From Streptomyces sp. NBC_00490 (GTDB taxonomy: Bacteria; Actinomycetota; Actinomycetes; Streptomycetales; Streptomycetaceae), in contig NZ_CP107869.1 of NCBI RefSeq assembly GCF_036013645.1, forward strand, positions 5,828,001 to 5,892,000: DNA of 64,000 nt, in the 5' to 3' direction. The first letter of the stretch is position 1. Every line of letters starts with the position of its first letter. A program made the translations under genes and the position numbers. Shown one piece after another: positions 50,264 to 59,618 of this stretch. The notes beneath the pieces were generated by a model. It had not been told where the DNA came from, did not search any database, and saw only the letters and a list, made by a program, of their open reading frames with translations.

Positions 50264-51360
50264 CTCTCGCCGCCACAACCGAGTTGGCCGCCGCCACCAA
50301 CGAACACCTCGCGAATCTCAGCAACACGCTGATCTACTCCGCGATGGCCGTCTACACCCTGGCCTTCTTCGCCTACATCACCGAGTGGATCTTCGGTAGC
50401 CGCAGCAAGATCGGCCGAACCGCCGCCGCGCTCACCGAGGGGGCGGACGCCAAGGCGAAGGCGCCGGCCGTGACGGTGAAGAAGGGCGGCTCCACCGCCG
50501 TACTGGAACGGCCGAAGGTCGTGGTGCGGGCCGCCGTCGGTCAGCGGGATGTGCCGGACGGGCCCGGGGCGCACGGTGGGGACGAGCAGGGGGACCTCTA
50601 CGGGCGTATCGCCGTGTCCCTCACCGTGCTCGCCTTTCTCATCGAACTCGCCGGGGTCATCGCCCGCGCGGCCTCGGTGGAGCGGGCGCCGTGGGGCAAC
50701 ATGTACGAGTTCAACATCACCTTCTCCACGGTGGCCGTCGGTGTGTACCTCACGCTGCTCGCGCTGAGGAAGAACGTGCGCTGGCTCGGGCTGTTCCTGA
50801 TCACGTCGGTCCTCCTCGATCTCGGCATCGCCGTCACTGTCTTGTACACCGCCAGCGACCAGTTGGTTCCCGCCCTTCACTCGTACTGGCTCTACATCCA
50901 CGTCTCCACGGCGATCCTGTGCGGCGCGGTCTTCTACGTGGGCGCGGTCAGCACGATCCTGTACCTGTTCAAGGACTCGTACGAGAACAAGCTGGCGAAC
51001 GGCGGCAAGCCCGGCAGCTTCGCCACCTCCTTCCTGGAGCGGCTGCCCGCCTCGGCGTCCCTCGACAAGTTCTCCTACCGCATCAACGCGGCCGTCTTCC
51101 CGCTGTGGACGTTCACGATCATCGCGGGCGCGATCTGGGCGGGCGACGCGTGGGGCCGCTACTGGGGCTGGGACCCCAAGGAGACCTGGGCGTTCATCAC
51201 CTGGGTCGCCTACGCCTGCTACCTGCACGCCCGCGCCACGGCCGGCTGGAAGGGCCGCAAGGCCGCCTACCTCGCCCTCCTGGCGTTCGGCTGCTGGCTG
51301 TTCAACTACTACGGCGTCAACATCTTCGTCTCCGGCAAGCACTCCTACGCGGGCGTGTAG
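50260..51360 (+). CDS. ccsB: CcsB/CcsA haem-handling cytochrome c synthetase subunit
   Basis: This 366-residue membrane protein has about eight helices and the tryptophan-rich haem motif WGRYWGWDPKETWAFITW. The flanking haem-axial His residues are in LHSYWLYIHVSTAI. It is the partner of ResB. An insertion of about 60 residues after helix 1 (ALTEGADAKAKAPAVTVKKG and following) is hydrophilic. It is the last gene of the operon, followed by a strong hairpin. Confidence 0.95.
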   Translation: MTLAATTELAAATNEHLANLSNTLIYSAMAVYTLAFFAYITEWIFGSRSKIGRTAAALTEGADAKAKAPAVTVKKGGSTAVLERPKVVVRAAVGQRDVPDGPGAHGGDEQGDLYGRIAVSLTVLAFLIELAGVIARAASVERAPWGNMYEFNITFSTVAVGVYLTLLALRKNVRWLGLFLITSVLLDLGIAVTVLYTASDQLVPALHSYWLYIHVSTAILCGAVFYVGAVSTILYLFKDSYENKLANGGKPGSFATSFLERLPASASLDKFSYRINAAVFPLWTFTIIAGAIWAGDAWGRYWGWDPKETWAFITWVAYACYLHARATAGWKGRKAAYLALLAFGCWLFNYYGVNIFVSGKHSYAGV

Positions 51361-51376
51361 GCGAGACGTATCCGCT

Positions 51377-51436
51377 GTACGGCGAAGGCCGGTTCCCGTG
51401 ACGTTCAGGTCACAGGGGAACCGGCCTTCGCCGTAC
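51377..51436. terminator. long hairpin closing the res/ccs operon
   Basis: GTACGGCGAAGGCCGGTTCCC (51377-51397 within a perfect 21-bp arm) pairs with 51416-51436, and an inner GTGAC/GTCAC helix extends the stem. It sits between convergent ccsB and the oxygenase gene and should act in both directions. Confidence 0.88.
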
Positions 51437-51450
51437 GGACACACGGAGCG

Positions 51451-52419
51451 TCAGTCGACCGTGATCGAGTCCAGCTTCTCCCGCAGGTATGCGTGAGAGT
51501 CGACCGGCTCGTACGCCACCCGTCCCACCGGTGCCGGTACCGATTCCACCAGCGTGCCGGGGGTGCACTCGCCGAAGTAGACGAGGGACATGAGCTCCTC
51601 GGCGGGTGCGTCCGCCGGTGGGGGCAGTACGCGGTGTCGGCCCGAGCGCCAGCGGTCGCCGGTCCAGCGGGCCATCAGGTCGCCGATGTTGATGGTGAAG
51701 GCGTCCGGATCGAAGGGGGCGTCCTCCCAGCCGCCCTCGTCCGTCCAGACCTGGAGCCCGCCCTTGCCCGCCTGCCGGTCGAGGATGGTCACCGTGCCGA
51801 AGTCGGTGTGCGGGCCGATGCGGAACTGGCCGGGCTGGGGTTCGCCGATGACCTCGGTCCCGGGGTACCAGTTGATGTTGAAGCCGTACGTGGGGTGGTC
51901 CATGTGCCGGGAGAAGAAGTCGTGTTCGAGCCCGAGGGCCACACCGAGCAGGTCGAGGAGCCGGTTCTCCAGCTCACCCATCCGTGCCAGGTACTCCGCG
52001 CACAGGGTCTGGAGCTCCGGCACCTCCGCCGGCCAGACGTTGGGCGCGTACCACTCCGCGTTGATCTCCGGGTCCTCGAAGGGCTCGTGCGTCGCGAAGG
52101 TCAGCGACTCCTTCAGGTCCGGCGGGGTCTCCGTGCCCTCCGAGTAGCCGTTGGCCTCCGCACCCGGGCCGAGCCACCCCCGCCCGCCGACCTTCGCGGT
52201 GTAAGGCTCCTTGACGTCGACGGGCATCCGGAAGAAGTTCCGCGCGGCCTCCCGGATGGCGGCCCGCAGCTCCGGGTCCACACCGTGCCCGGTGACCAGC
52301 AGGAACCCGGCGGTCTGGAGGGCCTCGTCGACGGTGCGGGCGATGGCGGCGCGGGTGTCGGAGTCGCCGTCGACCCAGGGCCTCAGGTCGATCGTGGGGA
52401 TGCGGGGCTGTTCAGTCAC
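51451..52419 (-). CDS. isopenicillin-N-synthase-family Fe(II)/2-oxoglutarate oxygenase
   Basis: This 322-residue double-stranded beta-helix protein has the N-terminal DIOX_N domain (IPTIDLRPWVDGDSDTRAAI, GFLLVTGHGVDPELR). The iron-binding HxD is in RIGPHTDFGTVTIL, and the distal His is in WRSGRHRVLPP. The substrate is unknown; no beta-lactam genes are present. It overlaps the upstream cytosine-deaminase-like gene by 8 bp, so the two are expressed together and may act on a nucleobase. The upstream divergent PucR-type gene is the likely regulator. Confidence 0.88.
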   Translation of the reverse strand: MTEQPRIPTIDLRPWVDGDSDTRAAIARTVDEALQTAGFLLVTGHGVDPELRAAIREAARNFFRMPVDVKEPYTAKVGGRGWLGPGAEANGYSEGTETPPDLKESLTFATHEPFEDPEINAEWYAPNVWPAEVPELQTLCAEYLARMGELENRLLDLLGVALGLEHDFFSRHMDHPTYGFNINWYPGTEVIGEPQPGQFRIGPHTDFGTVTILDRQAGKGGLQVWTDEGGWEDAPFDPDAFTINIGDLMARWTGDRWRSGRHRVLPPPADAPAEELMSLVYFGECTPGTLVESVPAPVGRVAYEPVDSHAYLREKLDSITVD

Positions 52420-52861
52420 CGATGTCCTCGTTCCAGAGTGCCGGGTTGTTCTTGATGAAGTCGCGCATCAGCTCGACGCACTCGGGGTCGTCCAGGAGGA
52501 CGATCTCCACGCCGTGTTCGGCGAGCCAGTCGTGGCCGCCGTGGAAGGTGGCCGCCTCGCCGATCACCACCCGCGAGATACCGAACTGCCGGACGAGGCC
52601 GGAGCAGTACCAGCAGGGCGAGAGGGTCGTCACCATCGTCGTACCGCGATACGACCGCTGCCGCCCCGCCGCCCGGAACGCCGCCGTCTCCGCGTGCATG
52701 GAGGGGTCGTCGTCCTGGACGCGCCGGTTGTGGCCGCGGCCCAGCAGGGCGCCGTCGGCTCCGTAGAGCGCGGCGCCGATCGGGATGCCGCCCTCGGCGA
52801 GACCGGCGCGCGCCTCCGCGACGGCGGTGGCGAGCTGGGTGTGCGGGTCCGTGGGGTCCAT
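52412..52861 (-). CDS. cytosine deaminase-like nucleoside deaminase (yeast Fcy1 type)
   Basis: This 149-residue zinc deaminase has HAE (His56, Glu58 in SMHAETAAF) and PCxxC (Cys83, Cys86 in LSPCWYCSGLV). The C-terminal ALWNEDIGD closely resembles the end of yeast-type cytosine deaminases. It probably converts cytosine or a related base to uracil. ATG 52861 has AGGAG about 10 bp upstream. The frame is open far upstream, but that part is antisense to the PucR gene. It is coupled to the oxygenase; a cytosine permease gene is at 60227. Confidence 0.88.
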   Translation of the reverse strand: MDPTDPHTQLATAVAEARAGLAEGGIPIGAALYGADGALLGRGHNRRVQDDDPSMHAETAAFRAAGRQRSYRGTTMVTTLSPCWYCSGLVRQFGISRVVIGEAATFHGGHDWLAEHGVEIVLLDDPECVELMRDFIKNNPALWNEDIGD

Positions 52862-52972
52862 GCCTTCACTCTCCTGGGGGCGAAACACGAGGGCAACGTG
52901 CGGAAAGTACTCTCCCCGCATCCCGCAGCCGGACGTTCTGTCGGCGGGACCGTCAGCGCCCTGGAGGTTCCC

Positions 52973-54289
52973 GTGCCCGCACTCACCCTCCGCGAAGTCC
53001 TTGTCCTCGACCCCGTCCGCGCCGCCGAGCCCGAGCTGCTGGCCGGGGAGGGCGCCCTGGACCGCCCGGTCCGCTGGGTGCACTCCAGCGAGGTCTACGA
53101 GGGCGCCAACTTCCTCGACGGCGGCGAACTGCTCCTCACCAACGGCTTCGGCCTCACCGACCCCGACGAGGAGGTCCGCCGCCGCTACGTCCGGGAGCTG
53201 GCCGCGCGCGGTGCGGCCGGGCTCGCGGTGGAGGTGGGGAGGTCCCTGCCCGCCATGCCGGCCGAGGTGGTCGACGAGGCCCGCCGCCTGGAGCTGCCGC
53301 TGCTGGCCATGCACCGCGTCGTGCCCTTCGTACGGATCACGGAGGCCGCCAATCGGGCGATCGTGGCGCGGGGGCTGTCCGGGCGGTCGGTCGTACGGCC
53401 CTGGGGCGACGACCACACGGCGGCCCTGCTGGCCGACCTCGCCGACCGGGCGGCACTGAACCAGCCCGAGGTGGAGGCGCGGGCGGCGCTCGCCGGGTTC
53501 CACCCGGGGCCCGGGGCGCGACTGATCGGGGTGTCGGTGCACGGGAGCCGGGAGACGGGGGTGGTGGACCGGGCGGTACGGGTGCTGGGCGGCGCGAGTG
53601 TCCTGCGGGCGGCGTTTCCGGGAGACGTGCTGGCGCTGCTGGCGTTGCCCGCGACCCGGACCGGTGACCCCGTGCGAGGGGTCCAGGACGCGTTCCGCTC
53701 CGCCGCCGAACCCGGGCTGACCGTGGCCGTCGGGCATGCCGTCGCCGTCGGGAGCGGCTGGCTGCGGTGGAGCGATACGTTGCGGGCGGCCCGTACGACC
53801 CTGGAGCTGGCGCTGACCGTCCCGGCCGCGGAGCCGGGGGTGCCCGAGGGGCCGCTGGTGACGTCGTCCCGGGCCCTCGCGCTGGAACGGGAGCTGACGC
53901 GGGGCGGGGTCGATGCGAACCGGGATCGGCTGGCTCGGTTGGTGCAGCACGCGCTGGGGCCGTTGTTGGAGTGGGAGGCCGCCCACGCGAGTGATCTTGT
54001 GCGGACGTTGGAGGTGCATCTGCGGAACGGGTGCTCGCCTACGCGGACGGCGGCTCTGCTGCATATAGGTCGGCAGTCGCTCTATCAGCGGTTGGAGCGG
54101 ATCGAGTCTCTGTTGGGGCTGGAGATCGGGGATCCGGATCTGTTGGGGGAGTTGTTGGCGGCGGCTTGTGCGTATCGGGTTGTTCGGGGGCGTTCAGGTG
54201 GGGTGGGCGAGGTGGGAGGTAGTCGGTTGAGTGCTGCGCCGTCGTGGCTGGTCGCGCAGTTCCCCGCGCCCCTGAGGGGGTTGGCCTAG
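52973..54289 (+). CDS. PucR-family transcriptional regulator
   Basis: This 438-residue protein has the N-terminal PucR domain (LTLREVLVLDPVRAAEPELL, RWVHSSEVYEGANFLDGGEL), a central GGDEF-like segment and a C-terminal HTH_30 (LVRTLEVHLRNGCSPTRTAA then LLHIGRQSLYQRLERIESLL). Such proteins control purine or nucleobase catabolism, which fits the divergent deaminase/oxygenase pair. GTG 52973 has GGAGG 5 bp upstream. The last 30 or so residues are poorly conserved, and VAQFPAPLRG is encoded by a dispersed repeat that has been read into the frame. Confidence 0.9.
   Translation: MPALTLREVLVLDPVRAAEPELLAGEGALDRPVRWVHSSEVYEGANFLDGGELLLTNGFGLTDPDEEVRRRYVRELAARGAAGLAVEVGRSLPAMPAEVVDEARRLELPLLAMHRVVPFVRITEAANRAIVARGLSGRSVVRPWGDDHTAALLADLADRAALNQPEVEARAALAGFHPGPGARLIGVSVHGSRETGVVDRAVRVLGGASVLRAAFPGDVLALLALPATRTGDPVRGVQDAFRSAAEPGLTVAVGHAVAVGSGWLRWSDTLRAARTTLELALTVPAAEPGVPEGPLVTSSRALALERELTRGGVDANRDRLARLVQHALGPLLEWEAAHASDLVRTLEVHLRNGCSPTRTAALLHIGRQSLYQRLERIESLLGLEIGDPDLLGELLAAACAYRVVRGRSGGVGEVGGSRLSAAPSWLVAQFPAPLRGLA
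54251..54273. repeat. GC-rich dispersed repeat, copy 3, inside the PucR coding end
   Basis: GTCGCGCAGTTCCCCGCG followed by CCCCT, preceded by CGTCGTGGCT exactly as in copy 2. Here it falls within the final codons of the PucR-type gene and encodes its C-terminal VAQFPAPL. Confidence 0.88.
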
Positions 54290-55197
54290 CGGAGCGTTAT
54301 GACGCTCGGGCCGTTGAAGGGGGCGTAGGAGGTCACTGTTTGTGGGGTGCGCAGCACCTCGTTCTCTGCGAACAGCTTTCGTGCTGCCTGGAAAGAGATC
54401 TCGTCCGAGACGACTGGTGCCACCCCGTCGTAGAACTTCCGTGACGGCTCCGGCAGGGGGGTTCCCGGTTCGCCCTCGTCCTCTCCCCAGACGTCCCACA
54501 GCAGGGTCTCGACCTTGTTGAGGGCGGCCAGGTCGAGGCGGATGCTGCCGGTCACGTACCGCTCGCCCCAGAACGGTCCCTCCTGTGGGCCGTGGAGGCC
54601 GAACGTCCTCTCGTCGGCGCCCTGTTCGCGGATCGCCCGCCATGCCTCGCCAGCGACGAGGAAGCGGTCGCGGGGGACGTCCATCGGGTCGAAGTCCACC
54701 TTCCAGTGGCCGCTGACGAAGGGGTCGGCGAGCTGGGCGTCGGCGAGCAGCCAGCCGCGTTCGGCGTCCCAGTACTCGGTGACGACGTGGTCGCCGTGGA
54801 AGCTGGACCCCCAGTAGTCGGCGAAGCCGATCCGGACCCGGGCCGGGATGCCCGCGTGGCGCAGGAACGAGCAGTGCAGCAGGGTGAAGTCCCGGCAGGT
54901 GCCGACGAAACGGTCGGCGGGACCGCGTCTGACCGGCAGCGGGGCGGCGTTGCGGGCGACGAGGATGCGCAAGGTGTCGTCGATGTACCGGGACTCGGCG
55001 TCGTTGTGGAGGCGGTCGGTCGGGTGGGTGTGGCCGAAGAGGTCGCCCTCGAGGCGGTGGATGAGCAAGTCCCGTGCGATGCGGGCGAGTTCGGCCGGGT
55101 CGTGCGGCAGACCGGCGTAGACGCCGGCGAGTGTGCCCGGGTCGGAGTACGTGCTCTGGGCGGCGTAGAAGGCGAGGGCTTCCTTGGTCTCGGGCAT
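54286..55197 (-). CDS. transglutaminase-fold protein
   Basis: This 303-residue cytosolic protein has a transglutaminase-like core: the catalytic Cys in FVGTCRDFTLLHCSFLRHAG, His in HGDHVVTEYWD, and Asp in LLADAQLADPFV. It may be a papain-like amidase or cross-linker of unknown substrate. ATG 55197 begins MPETKEALAFYAAQS. Its stop and the PucR stop share two bases (CTAG read both ways), so the two convergent genes end on the same four bases. Confidence 0.82.
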   Translation of the reverse strand: MPETKEALAFYAAQSTYSDPGTLAGVYAGLPHDPAELARIARDLLIHRLEGDLFGHTHPTDRLHNDAESRYIDDTLRILVARNAAPLPVRRGPADRFVGTCRDFTLLHCSFLRHAGIPARVRIGFADYWGSSFHGDHVVTEYWDAERGWLLADAQLADPFVSGHWKVDFDPMDVPRDRFLVAGEAWRAIREQGADERTFGLHGPQEGPFWGERYVTGSIRLDLAALNKVETLLWDVWGEDEGEPGTPLPEPSRKFYDGVAPVVSDEISFQAARKLFAENEVLRTPQTVTSYAPFNGPSVITLR

Positions 55198-55251
55198 GGG
55201 TCCGACCGTGCCAAAATGCGGCACGAATTGTCCAGATGGCCGTCGGGAGCC

Positions 55252-55599
55252 TTACTGGCCGCCGATCAGACTCAGGACCCTGTTCACTGCCTCCAGGACC
55301 GGCTGGCCCACCGCGCCGATCGTCGCCGCGATGCCTGCCACCGCCATCAGTGCGCGGTGACGGTCCTGCGGGAGTGCGCTCGCGTCGGCTCTGATGGCCG
55401 GGAGGGAGTCGTCGAGGGTCTGGGCGCTTGCCGCCGGGACCTGGTCGCGCAGCGATTCGATCAGGCCGCGGAGTTCCGCTACGGCATCCATCAGCGACGC
55501 CGTGTCGGCTGCCGGAACCTGGTGTTTGACGATGCCGGTGTTGCCCATGCCGCCGTGCATGTTCACGCTGTCGCCGAAGTAGTAGTTGTCGCCGCTCAT
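55252..55599 (-). CDS. small helical protein with N-terminal Gly/Asn motif, partner of the DUF6232 protein
   Basis: This 115-residue protein starts MSGDNYYFGDSVNMHGGMGN, then TGIVKH. A helical, coiled-coil-like middle follows (ASLMDAVAELRGLIESLRDQ) and a hydrophobic C-terminal stretch (LMAVAGIAATIGAVGQPVLE). I do not recognise a family. Its N-terminal motif repeats the last residues of the upstream DUF6232 protein, and the two genes overlap by four bases. A receptor/effector or co-assembly relationship is inference. Confidence 0.72.
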   Translation of the reverse strand: MSGDNYYFGDSVNMHGGMGNTGIVKHQVPAADTASLMDAVAELRGLIESLRDQVPAASAQTLDDSLPAIRADASALPQDRHRALMAVAGIAATIGAVGQPVLEAVNRVLSLIGGQ

Positions 55600-56234
55600 C
55601 GGTTCGCCATCCCCACGTTGCCCGTACCGCCGTACATGTTGACGTTGTCGCCGAAGTAGTAGTTCCTGGGGTTGACCGTGAGGCGGTCGACCCTGACGTG
55701 GAACTCGGTCTCGGGGTGCTCGATGGCGTGCACGATGTTGCCGACGAGCTGGTCCAGTTGGTGCGGGTCGGAGCTGGTGACCATGGCGATGGACGGGCCC
55801 GACGTCTCGACGGCCAGCACGTACAGGGTGGGTGAGGACAGTACGGCCACCAGCTCCACCAGGCTGAATACCAGCGCGGCGATCGCGCCCAGCCAGACGA
55901 AGGTGAGGATCCCGCCGGCCATGCTCTCGCTCGCGAGGCTGGTGAGACCGCCGAGGATCGTCATGGTGAACGCCACCGACAGGATGATCGCCACGCGCTT
56001 GAGGAAGAGCACGGTGGCGTCCTTGCGGCGGGGCGTGAGCATGAAGGTGTAGACGCGGGTGATGTTCGCCAGTGGATACGCGCCGCCGCCGACCCAGAGG
56101 AGGTGCTTGCCGACCCGCAGATCGATGCCGTGTAACGCCTGCGGCGGGACCAGGGGCGGGGGCGGGATGTCGTAGTGCCCTGGTGGTTCGGTTCTCTCCA
56201 ACGGTCCCCCTGCGCATGGGTGATGACGGTTCAT
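55596..56234 (-). CDS. DUF6232-type membrane protein with C-terminal Gly/Asn motif and a TTA codon
   Basis: This 212-residue protein has a Pro-rich N-terminus (YDIPPPPLVPPQALHGIDLR) and a DUF6232-like beta segment (HLLWVGGGAYPLANITRVYT). Two transmembrane helices follow (VAIILSVAFTMTILGGL, ILTFVWLGAIAALVFSLVEL). A cytosolic part (FHVRVDRLTVNPRNYYFGDN) ends VNMYGGTGNVGMANR. The Leu codon at 56135-56133 is TTA, implying bldA dependence. ATG 56234 is the most likely start and further in-frame codons exist upstream. It is coupled (ATGA) to the small partner gene. Confidence 0.75.
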   Translation of the reverse strand: MNRHHPCAGGPLERTEPPGHYDIPPPPLVPPQALHGIDLRVGKHLLWVGGGAYPLANITRVYTFMLTPRRKDATVLFLKRVAIILSVAFTMTILGGLTSLASESMAGGILTFVWLGAIAALVFSLVELVAVLSSPTLYVLAVETSGPSIAMVTSSDPHQLDQLVGNIVHAIEHPETEFHVRVDRLTVNPRNYYFGDNVNMYGGTGNVGMANR

Positions 56235-56370
56235 CACTGACTGATGGTTATTAACTACTCCATGTGGTCTGTGGTGCAAGTCAGTATGCGCGGGCAACTG
56301 TGAGTCTGTTGTGGAGAGTTGAGATCGGAGGCGGCCCGCCGACGGTTGCCGGCCGGCGGGGTGGGCAAAA

Positions 56371-56409
56371 GAGGCCCGGCCCGACGCTGTGGGCGTCGGG
56401 CCGGGCCTC
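56371..56409 (-). terminator. intrinsic terminator of argG
   Basis: GAGGCCCGGCCCGACGC and GCGTCGGGCCGGGCCTC form a perfect 17-bp stem with a 5-base loop. On the minus strand it is followed by TTTT, giving a classical rho-independent terminator 18 bp after the argG stop. Confidence 0.93.
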
Positions 56410-56426
56410 TGTCGTGCGGGGTGTGC

Positions 56427-57917
<1,491 letters not shown>

Positions 57918-58153
57918 CCCTGGTGGTGAGTGGCGCCCGTCACCCTCCCGCCGCCGGGTGCCGGAGCCGTTCCGGCAGGATCCGCGCGGCCTCGTCGCCT
58001 CCTGGGTGTCACGGAGTTCCCGGCCGTTGGCCATGCCGAGGCGGTCGGCCATGGCGGAGCGCCGTGGCCGGCTCGCTCGGCATGCGGCCCAGCCGGCGAC
58101 CCGCCCCGCTCACCTGCGCGGGGCGAAGCTCCCGGCGCTCGCTGCGCCAGGAT
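57918..58153. other. intergenic region, no gene recognised
   Basis: About 236 GC-rich bases lie between argG and the oxidoreductase gene, both reading leftwards. There are several short GGCCATG and GCCGG inverted words but no convincing gene, RNA or strong terminator. Confidence 0.35.
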
Positions 58154-59128
58154 CTAGCCGTTCACGCGCAGCAGCAGCTTGCCCGTGCTCGTCCGTGCCC
58201 CCATCAGCCGGTGCGCCTCCGCCGCCTCGGCCAGGTCGAACTCGGCGGTGACGGGGAGGGTGACGGTCTCGTCGGCGACCTTCGCGAAGGCCCGCTCGGT
58301 GAGGGCCCGCAGCTCGTCGGGCGCGGTCCGGGCGAGGGTGAGGATGGAGAAGCCGCCGACGCTCACGCCGTACGGGAACAGCTCGGGCTGCCCGACGCTC
58401 CACGGCTCGGCGCCGCTCGCGTTGCCGAAGGAGACGAGGCGCCCGAAGGGGGCGAGGGCGGCGAGTGAGGCGCGGAAGGTGTCGCCGCCGACGGGGTCGA
58501 GGGCGAGGTCGACGCCGCGGCCGTGGGTGGATTCCTGTACGGCCTTGTCGAAGTCGCCGACGAAGACCTCGTCGTAGGAGCCGTGCTCCTTCGCGAAGGC
58601 GGCCTTCCCCGCGCTCGACACGACCCCCAGGACGGTGGCCCCGGCCGCCTTCGCCAGCCGGCCCGCGACCGTCCCGACGCCCCCGGCGGCACCCTGCACG
58701 AGGACCGTCTCGCCGGGCTGGAGCCGGCCTACGGAGTGGATGAGCGCGTACGACGTCGGCAGTACGGTCGGCAGGGTCGCGGCGGTGCGCAGGCCGACGC
58801 CGGAGGGGACCGCGAAGACGGTGGCCGCGTCCGCGACGGCGACCTCGGCGTAGGCGCCGCCGGCGGTCAGTGCGGCGACCTCCTGGCCGACGGTGAGCCC
58901 CGTGACGCCCGCGCCGAGGGCCCGCACGTGCCCGGAGATCTCGAGCCCCGGCCGGAAGGGCAGCGACGGCACCCGGTATCCGGTCTCCCTCGCCTTCAGG
59001 TCGGCGAAGTTGATCCCGGCGTAGGCCACGTCGACGCTCACCTGCCCGGGGCCGGGCTCGGGGACGTCCACCTCGACGACCTCGAGGACCTCGGGACCGC
59101 CGTGTTCCTGGATCTCGACCGCGCGCAT
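58154..59128 (-). CDS. NADPH:quinone oxidoreductase-like (zeta-crystallin type)
   Basis: This 324-residue zinc-free medium-chain reductase starts MRAVEIQEHGGPEVLEVVEV. It has YAGINFADLKARE, LGAGVTGLTVGQEVAALTAG and the nucleotide motif VQGAAGGVGTVAGRLAKAAG. It likely reduces quinones or enals with NADPH. GAGGTG lies before ATG 59128. It is divergent from an ArsR-type regulator, with two near-identical operators between them, so substrate-induced derepression is likely. Confidence 0.93.
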   Translation of the reverse strand: MRAVEIQEHGGPEVLEVVEVDVPEPGPGQVSVDVAYAGINFADLKARETGYRVPSLPFRPGLEISGHVRALGAGVTGLTVGQEVAALTAGGAYAEVAVADAATVFAVPSGVGLRTAATLPTVLPTSYALIHSVGRLQPGETVLVQGAAGGVGTVAGRLAKAAGATVLGVVSSAGKAAFAKEHGSYDEVFVGDFDKAVQESTHGRGVDLALDPVGGDTFRASLAALAPFGRLVSFGNASGAEPWSVGQPELFPYGVSVGGFSILTLARTAPDELRALTERAFAKVADETVTLPVTAEFDLAEAAEAHRLMGARTSTGKLLLRVNG

Positions 59129-59146
59129 GCCACACCTCGTCCGGAG

Positions 59147-59198
59147 AGTGTTCAATGAAAAGCGAACACTGGCGAGTGTATGGTTTTCATCGAACACT
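59147..59198. promoter_or_regulatory. two tandem inverted-repeat operators for the ArsR-type regulator
   Basis: Site 1 (59147-59170) has arms AGTGTTC and GAACACT. Site 2 (59175-59198) has AGTGT and GAACACT. The reverse complement of site 1 matches site 2 at nearly every position (shared core TTTTCAT). They are spaced 28 bp centre to centre between the divergent genes. Confidence 0.8.
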
Positions 59199-59244
59199 CT
59201 GCAAGCAGCCACTCGGCAAGGGGCGCACGGAAGGACCACGCACC

Positions 59245-59577
59245 ATGGCCACCACCAGTCATCGCGCCGCCCCCGAGCACACCCACCCCGACGACGTGCC
59301 CGTCCTGGCCGCCCTCGCGGCGCTCGCCGACCCCGTGCGCGTGCAACTGGTGCGGGAGCTCGCCGCCTCCGCCGACTGGTCGCGCAGCTGCGGCACCTTC
59401 GACGTGCCGGTCGGCAAGGCGGCCAAGAGTCATCACTTCGCGGTGCTGCGCGCGGCCGGGCTCGTGGAGCAGCGTGACGAGGGGCCCAGGCGGGTCAACC
59501 GGCTGCGGCGGGAGGAGTTCGAGGCCCGGTTCCCGGGGCTGCTGGCGCTGGTTCTGCGCGAAGATGTCGTTTCCTGA
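59245..59577 (+). CDS. ArsR-type winged-helix repressor
   Basis: This 110-residue protein has an HTH_20/ArsR fold: VLAALAALADPVRVQLVREL, then KAAKSHHFAVLRAAGLVEQR and RRVNRLRREEFEARFPGLL. There is no metal-binding ELCVCDL motif. One Cys (SRSCGTFD) sits near the dimer helix and could sense a thiol-reactive compound. AAGGA lies about 10 bp before ATG 59245. It is divergent from the oxidoreductase it probably controls through the two sites between them. Confidence 0.92.
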   Translation: MATTSHRAAPEHTHPDDVPVLAALAALADPVRVQLVRELAASADWSRSCGTFDVPVGKAAKSHHFAVLRAAGLVEQRDEGPRRVNRLRREEFEARFPGLLALVLREDVVS

Positions 59578-59618
59578 CCCGTTGTGAACCGTTTGGCCCG
59601 CTCCGGCGTCACAGTGGC

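Noticed and set aside
51451..52419. Beta-lactam biosynthesis gene (isopenicillin N synthase)
   Set aside because: Only the broad family matches; no ACV synthetase or other cluster genes are present.
52862..54064. Upstream extension of the deaminase frame to 550 codons
   Set aside because: It is antisense to the PucR gene; the deaminase family begins at 52861 with a good ribosome-binding site.
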